Source: Membranipora membranacea
Lineage: Eukaryota > Bryozoa > Gymnolaemata > Cheilostomatida > Membraniporidae
Assembly: GCA_914767715.1 (NCBI GenBank)
Contig: OU612071.1
Span: 23,929,681 to 23,993,680 of the forward strand
Reading direction: 5' to 3'
Length of the DNA: 64,000 nucleotides
Shown here in pieces: positions 49,080 through 61,865 of this stretch. The notes beneath the pieces were generated by a model that worked only from the letters and a program-made list of their open reading frames with translations, searched no databases and was not told where the DNA came from. Both the position numbers and the translations under genes were made by a program. How positions within the stretch are numbered: position 1 is the first letter of the stretch; every line of letters begins with the position of its first letter.

Positions 49080-50770
49080 TGCTGGAATGTTGATATGTTT
49101 TTTGTCACTCTCAGTGCCATCCTCAGCGACTGAGACTTGTCTAACTCAAAGAACTGCACCAAATCATCCCTGCCAATTTCATCTCCACATACCCGTAAGC
49201 TTTCATTGTTGGGAGCAATATAATAATAAAAATTGTTTTGGCCTGTTTATATTTCGATGTATATATGTCCCAAATTTGTTTTGGGTTCCTAAATAATATC
49301 ATAACTTACTATCTGCGAGAGACTAAAGCTTTGTGTGATTTCTCTTATTTTTAACTGGCTGATGAGTTTCACTGCTCAATTCTGATCACTTCAAATGTCA
49401 GAACGTAAAATCCCGTTGCCATATGTCCACTTAATAGCTTAAGGGAAGGAAAATGTTTCAATCATAAGATAAACCTCGTCATCATCTGCTTTTGAGTTGC
49501 ACAAAAATGGCTCTGCCCTATTGTTATTACTTATCTTGGTATTTGGACTCTTGGGAGTTTGATGGCATATCCTTCATTCATAGCTTTCAGAATAGGACTG
49601 GTTGAGATTATATTGTTAGGGTTTGTGTTTAAGCAGTTTATTAACAAAATAGGAGTTGTCTGTTATTCTTTTCAAATGAGACAACTCTTAATAAGTAATC
49701 AAATAAGTTTAATAGTAGAATGTTGTACACACAATAATAATCGGAAGCATTCTGAGTAGAAAAGTAGTCAAGCTATTAAGAAAGTGTCGATGCTCAATAT
49801 GATGGGCCGGTGCTTTCCACCGAATATTGTATCCTTTTCCGTGCAGAAGTTGGATGATCCGTTCTTTTGAGCTTCTTCATTCTGAAAATGCAAAGGATTA
49901 AATTCTAGTTTAATAATTCTAGAATTCGGTCAAATAACTTTCAAATTCTGCTGATTCTAAATTATCAATATCCGGATGAACATTAACTAAGCTTTTTTGC
50001 GGGCATTTCAAAATAACAACTTGTTTAATTGCTCAGCATAAAATTCACTTTTGTAATTGACCTTCATGAGTTAATATGGTTTTGGCTGATACAAATTATT
50101 TTTTCTCCAAATGACAAAGTGTCATGCAGATGATGTAAGTTTTTTATGCTTAGTTCCTCACCTGACATTCCATGACTCGCAATAGTTGTTGGTCTGTGGT
50201 AAGTCATTCACTCTCATCATATGCATATTACATTTGTTCGAAGGAAAGCAAGGCTCCCCGGCCATTTCTCCTTGCCATGAATCCCAACTCATTTGCCGCT
50301 CGCTGCACTATTAAAGGATAACGTACATAGTTTGTGTCTATAATCATTATAACTGTTCTTGAACCTGCGATGTTAGTGTAGGTTAAATCAAATTTGTCAC
50401 TTTTTCAGTGTCTTTGCACTGAAAAAGACTGTATTTTCATGCTAAACTGCATACTCATGAACTCATCAACAAAATTTTCCCACACTATGCTCAATCATGC
50501 TAACCTTCATCATCCAAGAAATAGCATCAGTCGAAACCAGTCAGAACCCTTCAAGCCAAGACATAAATTTGGTCAAATTTAGAGAGTCAATCAATTTGCC
50601 ATATTCCACAGAGTTGGCGGTGCAATATTTGGCTGCAATTTCTACAACACACGTTTAGCCTTCAGTACACATATGGCCCAACAAACCCCACAGATCATCA
50701 AAATTCAAACGTAGAAACTTGCAACTCGCAGCTGTAATATAACTAACAAAAACAATACAGCTTGGCTTGA
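49080..50770. other. Stretch without supported genes
   Basis: It presumably contains missing parts of the P-like transposase, but I could not identify them. Nothing else was recognised. Confidence 0.4.
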
Positions 50771-50774
50771 TTTC

Positions 50775-51058
50775 CTTTGGTTACATATTGTGACATTATG
50801 GCAATGGTATCTTGGGATATGGTATGTTGTCCCAAATGGTATTTTGTCCAATCCAGCGTTATATCCACTGGTATTTTGACAAGACTCGCATTTTTGTACT
50901 ACTGGTGTTTCGGCATTGGTATAGTGTGCAGTGGTGTTATCGCCTATGTCCTGTGGCATTATGGCCATGACATTACGGTAATGGTATTGTGTAACTGGCA
51001 TTTTGCCCCAATGGCATTTTGCCCCAATGGAATTTTGTCACTATGGCATTCTGACAAG
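50775..51058 (+). repeat. Degenerate minisatellite, GGCATTTTGCCCCAAT-type units
   Basis: Units of roughly 16-24 bases built around ATGG(C/T)ATTTTG.CC recur across the stretch. The last ones, TGGCATTTTGCCCCAA at about 50997 and again 16 bases later, are nearly exact. The ORFs here are by-products of the repeat. Confidence 0.7.
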
Positions 51059-52364
51059 GAATCATCTAGAATATGCATGCTTTGCCGAAGATTCCTGGCA
51101 CTTCCTAGGTCAGAAGATCAAGAATAACAGCAGAAATGGACTGCGTTGGTTTACGCAAATGTTCCTGCTTTTGACAATACAGGAAAGAGCACATTTGTGT
51201 CATAGACATTATTTTACCAAAGGGTTGTTTCAAAACTCTACTCGACTGAAAAATAATCCTCTTAACTGTGTTCACTGTCTGTCTTGACTGATGGCATATG
51301 ATTGCGAGAACTTTTGCCCAGCAAAGGTGGGTATGGCGTAAGTGCACTAAATTTTTGAAATAGAAATGAAATTCCATCGGTCCGGTCAGCTGTTTATTTT
51401 GAAATGTTTAGGATATCTGCCCCCAGTCATGGGCACTAGTAAAGCAGAGATCAAAGGTCCAGGCTTGAAATGTGTCCCTTTGAACAACCACCCTTTGCAG
51501 TTGCGGCTTGCTACCTACAGTGATGTCGTAACAATGAATGATGTTTTACCATCATTGATTTTCTATTCGTCCATTGAATGAATCATACTTGCGATGGTAT
51601 GGCCATATTAACGGCACATAAAATGCATCAGCTATCGTTAAGCTTGCTTTTCTTTACAGAGTTATAGTCATCATTATAAATATTTAGTTGGGGGTGTGTA
51701 TTTGGTAATTTGCAAAATGAGGCTACTGCTCATCGAGGATTTACGTGATCAGTTGTGTTCTCTAAGTTTTGCGAGAGGAGGCAATATGAAAATTTGAGTG
51801 TATATGAGAAGAATTTACTTCTCTCAATGGCTCATTCCTTAAAATTGGGCCACAGACTTATTTAGAGCTTGCCACTGTTTTCCTAATTAGACTAAAGCTT
51901 CAAAACAATACCAAAACCTCCAAGGTGATCGGAGTGTTTTAATGAGCTTGCACAAATGTGCCACTTGAATGGGACATTGAAGCTTTAATCTTATGAGCCG
52001 GCCTCCCTCCACCCCTTATCTAGTTTGTTTGGTCTTTTTTTCTCTTGCATCAAACTGATCCTGGTTTTTTTTGTCACACCTGACTGTGTATGGTGTGAGA
52101 GTGGAGCCATTCTGTCTAACTGATAACCAAAATCCTCCACCAGCTGTTTTATATTGATCAAGCTTCTTTTAAACGATCAACAAAGCTTTTCTTTCTGCAC
52201 GGAGGCTATGTTGGCCTCCAAAGTTAATCATTAATATTACACAAAAACCTATATGATGTAATTGCTGGAGCAAGGGACAACGGGAAGAAATTGGGCAGAG
52301 TATCATCACATATACATGTGATTACTATCAGGAGAGCTTCATAATTATCTCACTTGTTTGTAGA

Positions 52365-52622
52365 CTATACATATACAATACAACGTAAAATGATAATAAA
52401 TTCCTGAATCTGTATTTCATCAAATACAATGAAGCCGCATCGGCCTCTCTTAGAAAGTCCTCTCCGGTCTGCTTCGAGGAGCATCCATTGCAGTTTCTCT
52501 GCACACAGTCCTGGACTTTGGTTGACAAAGTTCTCATACCTTGTAAGCTGCCTAGGGCTTGGTAGTTTCAGCACCTTTGTGAGGTTGAGGTAAGCTGTGA
52601 CTGATCTAGTAAAGAGATCCAT
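52365..52622 (-). pseudogene. P-element/THAP9-like transposase, RNase H-start fragment
   Basis: Leftward the frame contains LKLPSPRQLTRYENFVNQSP, then LQWMLLEADRR and GRCGFIVFDEIQIQEF. In P-element-like transposases an LPS..TL.RY segment precedes a short strand whose (F/Y)DE carries the first catalytic acidic residue. After QEF the match stops abruptly. It is upstream, in transcription order, of the fragment at 48774. Confidence 0.55.
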
Positions 52623-53008
52623 AGCAATCTCGATAACGGTAAAATAAGAACAAATGTAGTGTTAGAAGACACACCAGGAGAAAGTTTCTGACCAGGTAAT
52701 ATTTGATGCTTCGCTATATTTAGTGTGAGGGATTTACTGAAATTATTCGTTCGGAGTTATTACTTAACTAGCAATGGTTCAAGCCTGTACCATATTGTAA
52801 GTTGTACACATAACCATGTTTGTTGCTGTGATAGGCAATTTTGTCGTGTTGATTTTTACAGCATTAGGCGGACCACATGCGAGCGAGTAATAAGCCATGC
52901 GCGATTGTCTTTTATTTACTTAGTGACATAGGTTCCTCCCCTTTTTCTCGCTAGACTGGCTATATCTCGCTCGCTCGCTGGCTCATTGCTAGATGTGAAT
53001 CTTTTACC

Positions 53009-53099
53009 GCTCAATGGACCATGAATTATCACACAGCTTCAATTACAGCATAAAACGCATTCGATAGGCAGGCGTGCTACAATATAAATTATCATTGCC
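53009..53099 (+). repeat. 91-bp direct repeat (partner at right window edge)
   Basis: The copy at 63909-63999 differs at only a few positions (ACACAGC/ACACCGC, CATAAAACG/CATATAACG) and is cut by the window end, so the repeat may be longer. Confidence 0.85.
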
Positions 53100-53500
53100 C
53101 AAATAATGGCAAGAAAATTTATCTTGAAAAATTGATGTTACTCACCTATGGAAGCCTCTTACTCCTTTAATATTATATCAAATGGCAAAAGATTAAAAGT
53201 GTACAGAAGATGTTTTCTACCATCTGAGAAACATCAATAGTGATAAATTCAACAGGAAAGAAATTAAATCAGGTGGGTTAAGGGCATGTTTTTTTACCCT
53301 AAAAAAACCCTTTTTCCCCCAAAAGTGATAAAAATTTTGGTTCAACCCTCATGAAAGACAAAATGTACAATGACCCATTGAAAAAACCTTCGAATGATAG
53401 CTCAAATGACAAAATCGGACATCAACTGCTCAAGTTACCACATGCGGGTTAATCTCCATTGAAGTCTATATGTCGCAAAACAAGGCACAGATCTGACCTT

Positions 53501-53816
53501 AACTACACTCTATATCTTGTTCGTACATTCGTACATCCTGTTCGTACATCGTACATTCGGGCCACCTGCCATGCGCTGATGCAATGCAATCAAATCTCCT
53601 AATGCCATCTTGATTGGAACATAATATAAATGAAAACAGGAAATTGAGGGAATTGAAAGGAATGGCTTGACTATTTATCATTGATTACGTCTTTGGTAAA
53701 TACTTGGCCCGATTTCAGCAAAAAGACCAAAACAGAACACGACCTATACAGGATATCGTCATTGTGCAGCTATTCTAGTACCCATAGTCACACATGGGAG
53801 CCCTTACATCCTCAAA
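53501..53816. repeat. Direct repeat, copy 1 (partner 56130-56450)
   Basis: It starts in a TCGTACAT-rich stretch, runs through GGGCCACCTGCCATGCGCTG and ends near CACACATGG.AGCCCTTACATCC. Both copies are in the same orientation with only scattered differences. Confidence 0.85.
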
Positions 53817-55945
53817 TGAGAGTCTTTCCCCTTGCCAAAGATATACCCATTGACTAGGGCCGCCTCAATACAAAAGTGATAAATTACTTGGTACCACTTG
53901 TAGGACCTATGGGGATACTTTATTTCAACTCGCTAGTTGATCAAATCTATCTACATCCCCCATAAATTTATTATAATCCACTATTAAAACTTCATAACAG
54001 TATTACAAATAGTATTGTTTACACAATGTTGAATTTTGGAAAGGGGATACCATCGTGTTCTAAACAGATACTCTGTAGCATTTCTTTTCAACAACAAAAT
54101 TACTCAATTATCATAAAAAGTAGCACTGTGCCTAACAGAAATGTAAGGAAACTTTAACAATAGTAAAAATTGATAAGATTACTCAGTTAACACGACATTT
54201 GATGACAACACAAAAACAAGTTTTCATAGGGATGACTAACTTTAATCTTCTGTTTGCGATTTTGTTACCAACGTTTTCCTTTTCATTTTTATCTTCCTTG
54301 GATGAGGATCTGGCACAGACACAGGCAACTGTGTCCCAAAGGGTGAGAATTCAATCTTTTACACATGTGTCACGGACTTAATGGCTCAACAGTGAATTTA
54401 GAGCATATCCGCCATGCCATACCAAGTCACTGATGCCAAGCCCCTGATACCAATCGGCTGATACAAAGATGAGACGTTTTTATAACTCCATGGAGTTTAT
54501 TATTTGATTGCTTTTTCTTGCCGCTTCCGTTTATATTTGACAAATCTGACACCTCTTCTCATAATTGAACAATTAAAAATGCTGATGGATCACTATTTGA
54601 TAAATTTTGCAGAAACATAAAACCCACATTTGGCAAAAGAAAGAATATATTTTACACTATATCCTGCAACAACTGATTTATGTATTATATTAAATTGATT
54701 TCTGGCTTCCCTTGTGGTCGGAAATATACTCTTTGTGTAGCTGAAGGTTCCTATATTTATATCTTGTAGGGCTATGAAGAGGGGCAACTTCAGTAGTTGA
54801 GAAAAGTTTAGAACAGTTTTCATTCCAGTAAAGACACTAGTTTCAACTCTGTCCAGGCACAATTCCAAAGGTTGCCACAGTGCTCTTCATAAAACCTTTT
54901 ACATATAAACACCAAATATGAATAGGTTCTTCTATGGCTTTAAGTTATAATAAAACCAAATGTTTTGATGTTATCCAATTTATCCGATAGTGATCAATTC
55001 TAAACTTAAAAGCTGAGTCTTCTTCTCAATCTTTATGATGGTGATGCTCTTATCATATTGTAAAGTTCATTCATAATCAATTTATACAAAATATTCGGTG
55101 TTAAAGCTTTGTTCCTTTATTCTCTTTGTGAAAAAATTGCTTTGCATCCGTTTTAGCTGAATAGAAGAATCGGTAGTACATGGCTTCATTTTTTAGACCC
55201 TACGTAATGAGGGCTGTCGCTGGCACAACCCAAATGAGAATGCAATATCCCTTTTACATCTTGAGCAAATTTCCAATTCATAATGAGACATAAGATCATA
55301 ATACAATAGATACCCTATAACTGACATTCTTTCACTCAATTCTGTCAATATTTTGAAACATATCGTTGAAATGCAGCAACAATTTTTTCATGTTATTTAC
55401 TCATAAAATTCCGATGACAGTTTCCCGTTGGTTGCCAGAAAATTATAACAAAACCTAACCAAAACAGGAACAAATATCGTACAATGTAAAGTAAATAAGA
55501 TAGAAACCAGGCCAAAACGAAAGTCATTCAAAATAAATGAGTGACTTAAAAAAATTGAAATAAAACTTGCAAAAATACTTATGCGAGATTATAGTGTCCT
55601 ATAATTTCGTATTACATATCCACTCGTTCCAAATTGATGATACGCTGGAAACATAATAACAAATTTCATGATAAACTTTTGTTTTCTATTTGCTGTTTTG
55701 AAAACCTTGCAGTCTGTAAAACTTTTATATGTCTCTGATGGGTTAAATTCACGGGAGCCAAACAAGACAGCTTTTACCATTTAATCGGAGGATAATACTT
55801 TCTGACCAAAGCTGTCTCCACCCTTCAGACATCCAATAAACTTAGAAAACATCAAATCACTCAGAAAAAAAAATTGAGGACCATTGATAACACTAACTGG
55901 GTTACAGATAACATTGTATATAGATAAAACTTACATTGAAACTAT
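53817..55945. other. AT-rich spacer between the two repeat copies
   Basis: No splice-supported exon. The frames at 54593-54868 and 55589-55780 lack motifs and are probably chance. Confidence 0.45.
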
Positions 55946-55954
55946 AGGTCAAAT

Positions 55955-56190
55955 AAGGTTGCAAAGATTAAAATAAAATTTATATTTTTAATTTTTCTCT
56001 CATGGATGAGATTTTAGGGTCGGATAATATCCTGTTCGTATATCCTGTTCGTTACAAAGATTAAAATAAAAGTTAAATTTTTAATTTTTCCCTCATGGAT
56101 GAGCTTTTAGGGTCGGATAATATCCTCTTCGTACATCCTGTTCGTATATCCTGTTCATACATTCGTACATCCTGTCTGTACATTGTACAT
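55955..56190. repeat. Tandem repeats of AT-rich unit and TCCTGTTCGTA motif
   Basis: A unit from AAGATTAAAATAAAA through GGGTCGGATAATATCCT appears twice (about 55966-56040 and 56057-56130). It is followed by several copies of an 11-14-base ATCCTGTTCGTAC motif leading into the 56130 repeat. Confidence 0.75.
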
Positions 56191-56450
56191 TCGGGCCACC
56201 TGCCATGCGCTGATGCAAAGCAATCAAATCTCCTAATGCCATCTTGATTGGAACATAATATCAATGAAAACAGGAAATTGAGGAATTGAAAGGAATGGCT
56301 TGACTAGTAATCATTGATTACATCTTTGGTAAAAACTTTGCCTGATTTCAGCAAAAAGACCAAAACAGAACACGACCTCTACAGGATATTGTCATTGTGC
56401 AGCTATTCTAGTACCCATAGTCACACATGGAAGCCCTTACATCCTCAACC
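56130..56450. repeat. Direct repeat, copy 2 (partner 53501-53816)
   Basis: See the first copy: the same block order and orientation, with small changes such as AATGC to AAAGC in the middle. The chance ORF on the minus strand is shared for the same reason. Confidence 0.85.
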
Positions 56451-57239
56451 ACTCCTTCAACCCTTTGTGTGTCATCTATACGATCAGCCATAATATAATC
56501 CCTCCTGTTAGCTATTCTGGTTAAAATTCATTGGAATGACATGAGGTTATAAAACTTGTCATAACTCAAGAACTAATAAGTTTAGAAGGAAACTTTAAAA
56601 TGTAAACCTTCTCCATAAAGTTTTTGATCTGTCTATCCATGTTCTATCAGTCTAGCAATGCCAGAAATAATTTTAATGTCACTGAAACACACAACAAAGT
56701 GTATAAATAGTCTTATTATGTGTTTAGCTTATCACAAATGCCCTCATACTTGTTTTACACAAACAAGATTTATACCACTGGACAGGAAATTTCGTTTGGA
56801 TAAGAAATAAAAAAATAATGAACTCTTTACAGGCCATATCACAGCCATGCTGCAGGTTACAGCGGAGAGGGTGCAATAAATACAAAGTTTATGCAGGCAC
56901 TGCTATTGTATTATATTTATGGATCGATGGCTAGTAGTTGGAAAGCTGCTTTGTACTAGCTACTAAACAGCATTCGTAAGGTGCTGTGTACTAACTACTA
57001 ACAAGCATAGTAGTCTATCGATGCAACTATGTAGCTCAATTCAGGAATAAACCAACTTGTAATTTGCCTGCCTTTGTACAAGCGATGCCCAAACTCAAGC
57101 AAATCTCAGCAAGGCTGACTCACACACATGTATCCTCTTATGATATGCAACAAGATGTGATACCAGAATGCATCAGTATAAATCGAGTGCAAAGCCTATT
57201 TGTCCGTGATAAACCATGATTTTGAATTGAAAGAAATAT

Positions 57240-58480
57240 AAAGACCTTCATCGCATACGCGAAGTCATATGGATACCAGGTAATAGGATACAAAAAATGA
57301 ATATAAAAATGAGATTGCAGATCAAAAATGTGATCTGTGACACATTTCAAAGTGAATACCCTCAAATGATGGAGAAAAGTAATAAGATACAAAAAACTGC
57401 AGATAAAATGAGATGGCAAGCAAATAATGGAATCAAAGGCACATTTCAAAGGAAATGTCCCTCAAATGAGGGAGCAGTAATGAGATACAACAAACTGAGA
57501 AGGCCTCTCGGAGAAATGAGCATTGAGAAGCAGGCAAGTAAAATAAATATGACTATTTGTAAAAAAGATGAAGGAACACTGTTCCTAAGTGATCTAAAGA
57601 TAATACTAAAATCGGACTGATATAAAGAGTCATCTACGGCATACCTGAGTATGATACGGAGAGAAGAATTATGATTTGCCTGAGGTAAAACGGTACTGAT
57701 TGTCAAATAAAAGAATTCAATCAAAAGAAGAAAAACATCAGAGATGGCAGAGTAAAATTGTATGAAAAATTGATAAAGGAAAAACTATCGCAGGGTTGTC
57801 TGAGTCTGCAGTGTGCGCTGACCCGAAGAAAGAAAGCTTGATTGCAAAAGAGAAGGTCAGCAATCGAGCCGCATAGGCTTGTTAAAAAAAAGAGAAAACA
57901 ATGAGGAAACCGGGACAGGAACCAGCGGATAACTCGAAAAAGAGAGAATTTTGAGAATATTGACGCAAACAATAAAATAATGTTATATTTTGAAGTGGGT
58001 AATATTGATGATGCATTGAATAAATGTTGATTTTGAGAGTTTGGCACTATCAAAGGATGCCATAGATTGAAGTGTACTTGGCAAATCGAATTGGTGAATT
58101 GTGAATGGGATTATTTTGAGACATTGAGTCTGGAAAAAATTGGATCAAAAAAAGGGAGACTGTTGAGAGTTTGACTCTATCAAAACATGTCATAAATTGA
58201 AGGCAGCTCTGGAAAACCCTGAGTCAGTATAAATAAGGGATAAATTTTGAGAGATTGACTGGAACTTAAATCATAAACTGAAGTGGAGTCGGTGATAGCT
58301 CAGTGCTTTATTGAAAAAAAAAGAATAGTTTTGGAAGGATCGACTATATCGAATTGTCATACTTAGAAGTGGTCTCTTAACAATACCGATGCTGAATTTA
58401 AAAAAAAGGGACTCTGATAAAAGCTAGATCGAAAAAAAAGGAAAAATTTAGAGGAGATTGGCTTAGGCAAAGAATGGAAG
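57240..58480 (+). repeat. Purine-rich field of degenerate tandem repeats
   Basis: 57285-57490 holds two units of roughly 110-120 bases (ACACATTTCAAAGTGAATACCC...CAAATGA against GCACATTTCAAAGGAAATGTCCC...CAAATGA). Farther right, about 58030-58370 has four diverged units opening with TTGAGAG.TTG and including CAT.(A/G)A(T/A)TGAAG. A and G dominate the plus strand throughout. The ORFs on both strands arise from this bias. Confidence 0.6.
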
Positions 58481-58534
58481 CAAAAAGTCTACATGGTCGG
58501 AATAGAATTTAGAGCTGAAATCGAACATATGAAA

Positions 58535-59356
58535 ATGTTATGCAGCACCTGTGATAAATCCAATGTTTATAGGAAACTCAAAGTGTTGGGCATACCAATT
58601 TATAAAACAAAGGACATAACACCAAATTCGATCCAGAATGAACATACTAAAAAGGCTGCAACCATGTCAATGCAACTATAACATAACAAAACTGAAATGT
58701 GGAAGCTTAGACCCAATTACATTCGTACTTAAATAGAAACTGCCTCTTACATCACGTTTTTTAGCCTTCACTGCTGACAGGGATGCAGTTTTCGAGCTCA
58801 GCCTTGCTGAGTTTCATGTAAGCAGCATTTTATTATCAAAAACACCGTAACAGAACATCAAAGCACCATCTGCGAAAATGGAATAATCATGTTCCCTTGT
58901 CTAAATTAATCAGTCTCATCATACATCATAAAATGATTGCATTGCTTTCAATGAATAGTTTATGCAGTGTGTTAATCAATCAACTAAGCACAAACATTCT
59001 TCTAATTGTTCAACGCATACCCTGGTGAATTTATGGAGCATCCAGTAGGCTGCATTGAGACAAATCTGGCAAAAGGTCATAGACATTATTAACAAGATCC
59101 TAACATGCGGGCCTACACACAGCCATGTGGAATTGTTCCTCCTAACCATAAGTAATTTTGAACAGATCATTTGTCATCAGATTTTATGAAACACGGTTCT
59201 TCAAATAATCATTGCACACATATTTTTTCCGAAGCAGAGTACAACAATTTTGGGGTGAAAATAATTATTGCATTGATAATGTAGGCATCTATTTACAAAA
59301 ACTATGCACCAAAATCACGGTATTCCAGATAGTGCCTGTCTCACGCAAAAATGTCA
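58535..59356 (+). repeat. Long direct repeat, copy A
   Basis: An 820-base block is repeated at 61992-63175 in the same orientation, with high similarity over both halves (ATGTTATGCAGCACCTGTGA at the start, CACGGTATTCCAGATAGTGC near the end). Copy A has about 60 bases near 59190-59250 that copy B lacks. Confidence 0.85.
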
Positions 59357-59904
59357 AAATTGCCATTTACAAACCAACCTAAGTCAGCATCATCTATATA
59401 GATAAATGAATCATATGACTGCCTGCTACCAAAGCTAAGTTAAAACAAGCTCTTGATAGAATTTCAGCATCTGACTTGGACAAAGTGATGCAACAGCATT
59501 TACACAAGTAGTGTGGTATGATAAAATCAAATAGATAGAGACGAGCACAAGCAAACACGATTACTCAGAATTTATATGTCGTATAGCTAAACAAAAAAAG
59601 ATAATGTTGCACATAGCTACCTGAGTGATTGGCGATGATATAGCTAGATCTGATAGCAAAGAAGGCATCGACCTAGGGGCCGGAACCAGAGGCTGTAAAA
59701 ACATAACATTATAGTTTTAAAATAATTATAACTATAATAGTTCCGAGCATTGGCCCTCGCTAAGGCCCTCATGTCCCTATGAATATTGAGAGGAACAGTT
59801 GAACTCAGAGTTCAAATTTATTTATGTCGTACAATAGACCATTGATGGTTGAAGTCATAAGGGTTAGTCACTCAAAGAATCGTGACAGCGAAATAGTGTG
59901 TGCC

Positions 59905-60082
59905 TTAAGGGCGAGGCTGCAATGACTTCGCCAATTTGCTCTCAGTTTTTACGCAGTTAGGAGCACACCTGTGGTTCCAATCACTCCCAGTAGTCAGTGG
60001 ACTGCAGTTGGATTCAAACCAACGACCTTCAACACTTGCATGCTGAAGGACCGGCGCTCTAACCACTGAGCCACCTCCTACT
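59905..60082 (-). repeat. tRNA-derived SINE
   Basis: Leftward from 60082 there is a tRNA-like head with box A (GTGGCTCAGTGGTTAGAGCG) and box B (GGTTTGAATCC in a T-arm). An unrelated tail runs to about 59905. The anticodon arm is not canonical (loop of 11 or so), so it is not a working tRNA gene. It probably spreads by RNA polymerase III transcripts and another element's reverse transcriptase. Confidence 0.7.
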
Positions 60083-61002
60083 CCTATACAGTGCAAGTAT
60101 GCATACATTAAAAAAAATAAGAACAAATTACCAGGAAATCAAAGGCCTTATAACAAAACAAACATGCCGTTGTAGAGTGTATCCCCCGGGAAAGGCTTCA
60201 CTGACAAAACAGAATTCAAGGAGCCAGTGGGCAACAGTGGGAATGCAGACTAAGACCTTCTATCCATCAATCATTACACCAACCATGCTGTAAGCTTCAG
60301 ACCTTTTATTTATGAGTTGTAGCATAACATTGTTGCTTACAACCATCACAAATGACCTGGACATACAACCATACAACCAGACTTAAACTCAAACTAAAAG
60401 AAGTTATCACAGAAAACAAAATGCAACAGATATATGGCTTCTTGATTTCTGAAATTTGCAAGTCACAACTGAGTCACACACGGATGCATCATTTTTGGCA
60501 ACATTCCCACACAGTATTAGGATATTTGTGTCAGATTTCAACACATGGTTAGCCTCATACCAATCACAACAACAATAACTGTCTAAAGACCTGATACAAA
60601 TTATAGATATTTTATTTGACACTTCGGACGCCAGGCACATTAAAGCAGGACAATTTGAAAAACGATTTGTCACAACATGTCAAATCAATATGGCAGAAGT
60701 TGTTGTAGTTTGGCATAATCATCATCCCAAATGAGGCCTATATTCTATTTCCATAATAATGACATATTCAATTTTGTTTTTTATGGCCTTCTTAAATTCC
60801 AGCAATAGTATGTGAATTATTCAATGTAGAATAAACAGGATGCCAATTGATGAGCGCTGATATATTGGCCAATGAAGTGCCAAAATGCTTTAAAATCTTA
60901 TTTTGAATTGATCATGATGTGTTAGTCTTATCAAATAGCTGGATTTCTGAAAGAGATGCTTTGACACTAATCACAGTAATTAATGCCTTGAGAGAGTTGC
61001 AC

Positions 61003-61010
61003 ATATAAAT
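61003..61010 (+). promoter_or_regulatory. TATA box of the cysteine-rich peptide gene
   Basis: ATATAAAT lies about 82 bases before the ATG of the gene that follows, placing a start site near 61033 and leaving a short 5' leader. The prediction rests on position and consensus only. Confidence 0.55.
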
Positions 61011-61089
61011 ATGGGATTCTTGGCGAATAATTCAAAATCTAAGCACTTCTCCACCTGTTCATTTCAACTTACTGAAAACATCAAGCGAC

Positions 61090-61808
61090 ATGGTGAGTAC
61101 AAGTCTGATGTCATTCAAATTTGTTCGTTAAACATTGGGTGAGGCTATAGATTTGATAACTTGAAACACTGAGTAAAACAGATGTTCATCAATACTATTG
61201 TAATCATGTTATCATAGAATAGAGTTCCTCAGTTCAGTTTGAAAATAAACATATCATGCTATCAACATAAAAAATCACCGTCGGAAGGAGTTAGTCTCCC
61301 TTGAGTACAGGTGTTATTACATCTACTGAGCTACTCTTTAAATAGATGAGGCAAATGGGTTTCTTTTTTCAGCGCAGCACAGTTCAGTAAAAAAATCAGA
61401 AAATAAACATATCGTGCTACGAACCCAACATCAATATCAACATCAACATTGGACGGAGTTAATCTCTTTTGAGTTCAGGTGCCATTACCTCATACTGAGA
61501 TACTCTTATAATATATGAGGCAGATGAGTTTTTTTCTTTTTTGAGCACCCAGTGAACATCCAGTACTTTTCGTTTAATTACATTTTGCGGATCGGTCATT
61601 GATGGGTTCGGTTCTTCAGAGCTAGATGTGAAGCAACAACTTCACCTGCGCATTCCATTTTTTTATTTCACAGAGGATGAATATATTTTACGGTCTCGCA
61701 GCGCTCCTGATGCTAGCAGGAATCTGCAACGCAGGATGTTCTGGTGGATGCCCATCCGGAAAGTATTGTCAAGATGGCTCTTGTTTATGGATACTGAACA
61801 CCCAATGA
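61090..61808 (+). CDS. Small secreted cysteine-rich peptide, two exons
   Basis: Exon 1 ends exactly at its start codon (ATG 61090-61092, donor GTGAGT). Exon 2 (61674-61808, acceptor ATTTCACAG) continues in phase 0 to a stop at 61806-61808; total 45 residues. A second ATG just inside exon 2 would make a 43-residue form. The N-terminal MNIFYGLAALLMLAGICNA is a textbook signal peptide ending at an A-x-A-like site. The mature part has four cysteines with spacing C-x3-C-x5-C-x4-C, glycine- and serine-rich loops, and a short tail. The class could be defence, toxin-like or signalling; none is shown. A TATA box lies upstream and AATAAA (61866-61871) downstream. The gene sits between the two copies of an 0.8-kb direct repeat. 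Its length would escape ordinary gene finders. Confidence 0.75.
61231..61560 (+). repeat. Tandem duplication inside the peptide gene's intron
   Basis: Two diverged units, about 61231-61380 and 61381-61560, both carry AAAATAAACATATC.TGCTA, then GGA.GGAGTTA.TCTC and a GATGAGGCA-type block before a pyrimidine tract. The first ends TTTCTTTTTTCAG, which looks like a splice acceptor. Confidence 0.65.
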
Positions 61809-61865
61809 AGATGCTTGAAAGCAAATCCATCAGCATGAAACACTTTGAGTGGAGGTATCTCAAGA

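Noticed and set aside
50705-51287. Overlapping frames of about 90-116 codons
   Set aside because: These arise from the minisatellite and its flank, with no splice support or motif.
57297-57620. 107-codon plus-strand frame
   Set aside because: It lies wholly in degenerate tandem repeats, and its lysine-rich composition follows from the purine skew.
60003-60082. Functional tRNA gene
   Set aside because: The anticodon loop is too long and no proper acceptor stem forms; a SINE head explains it better.
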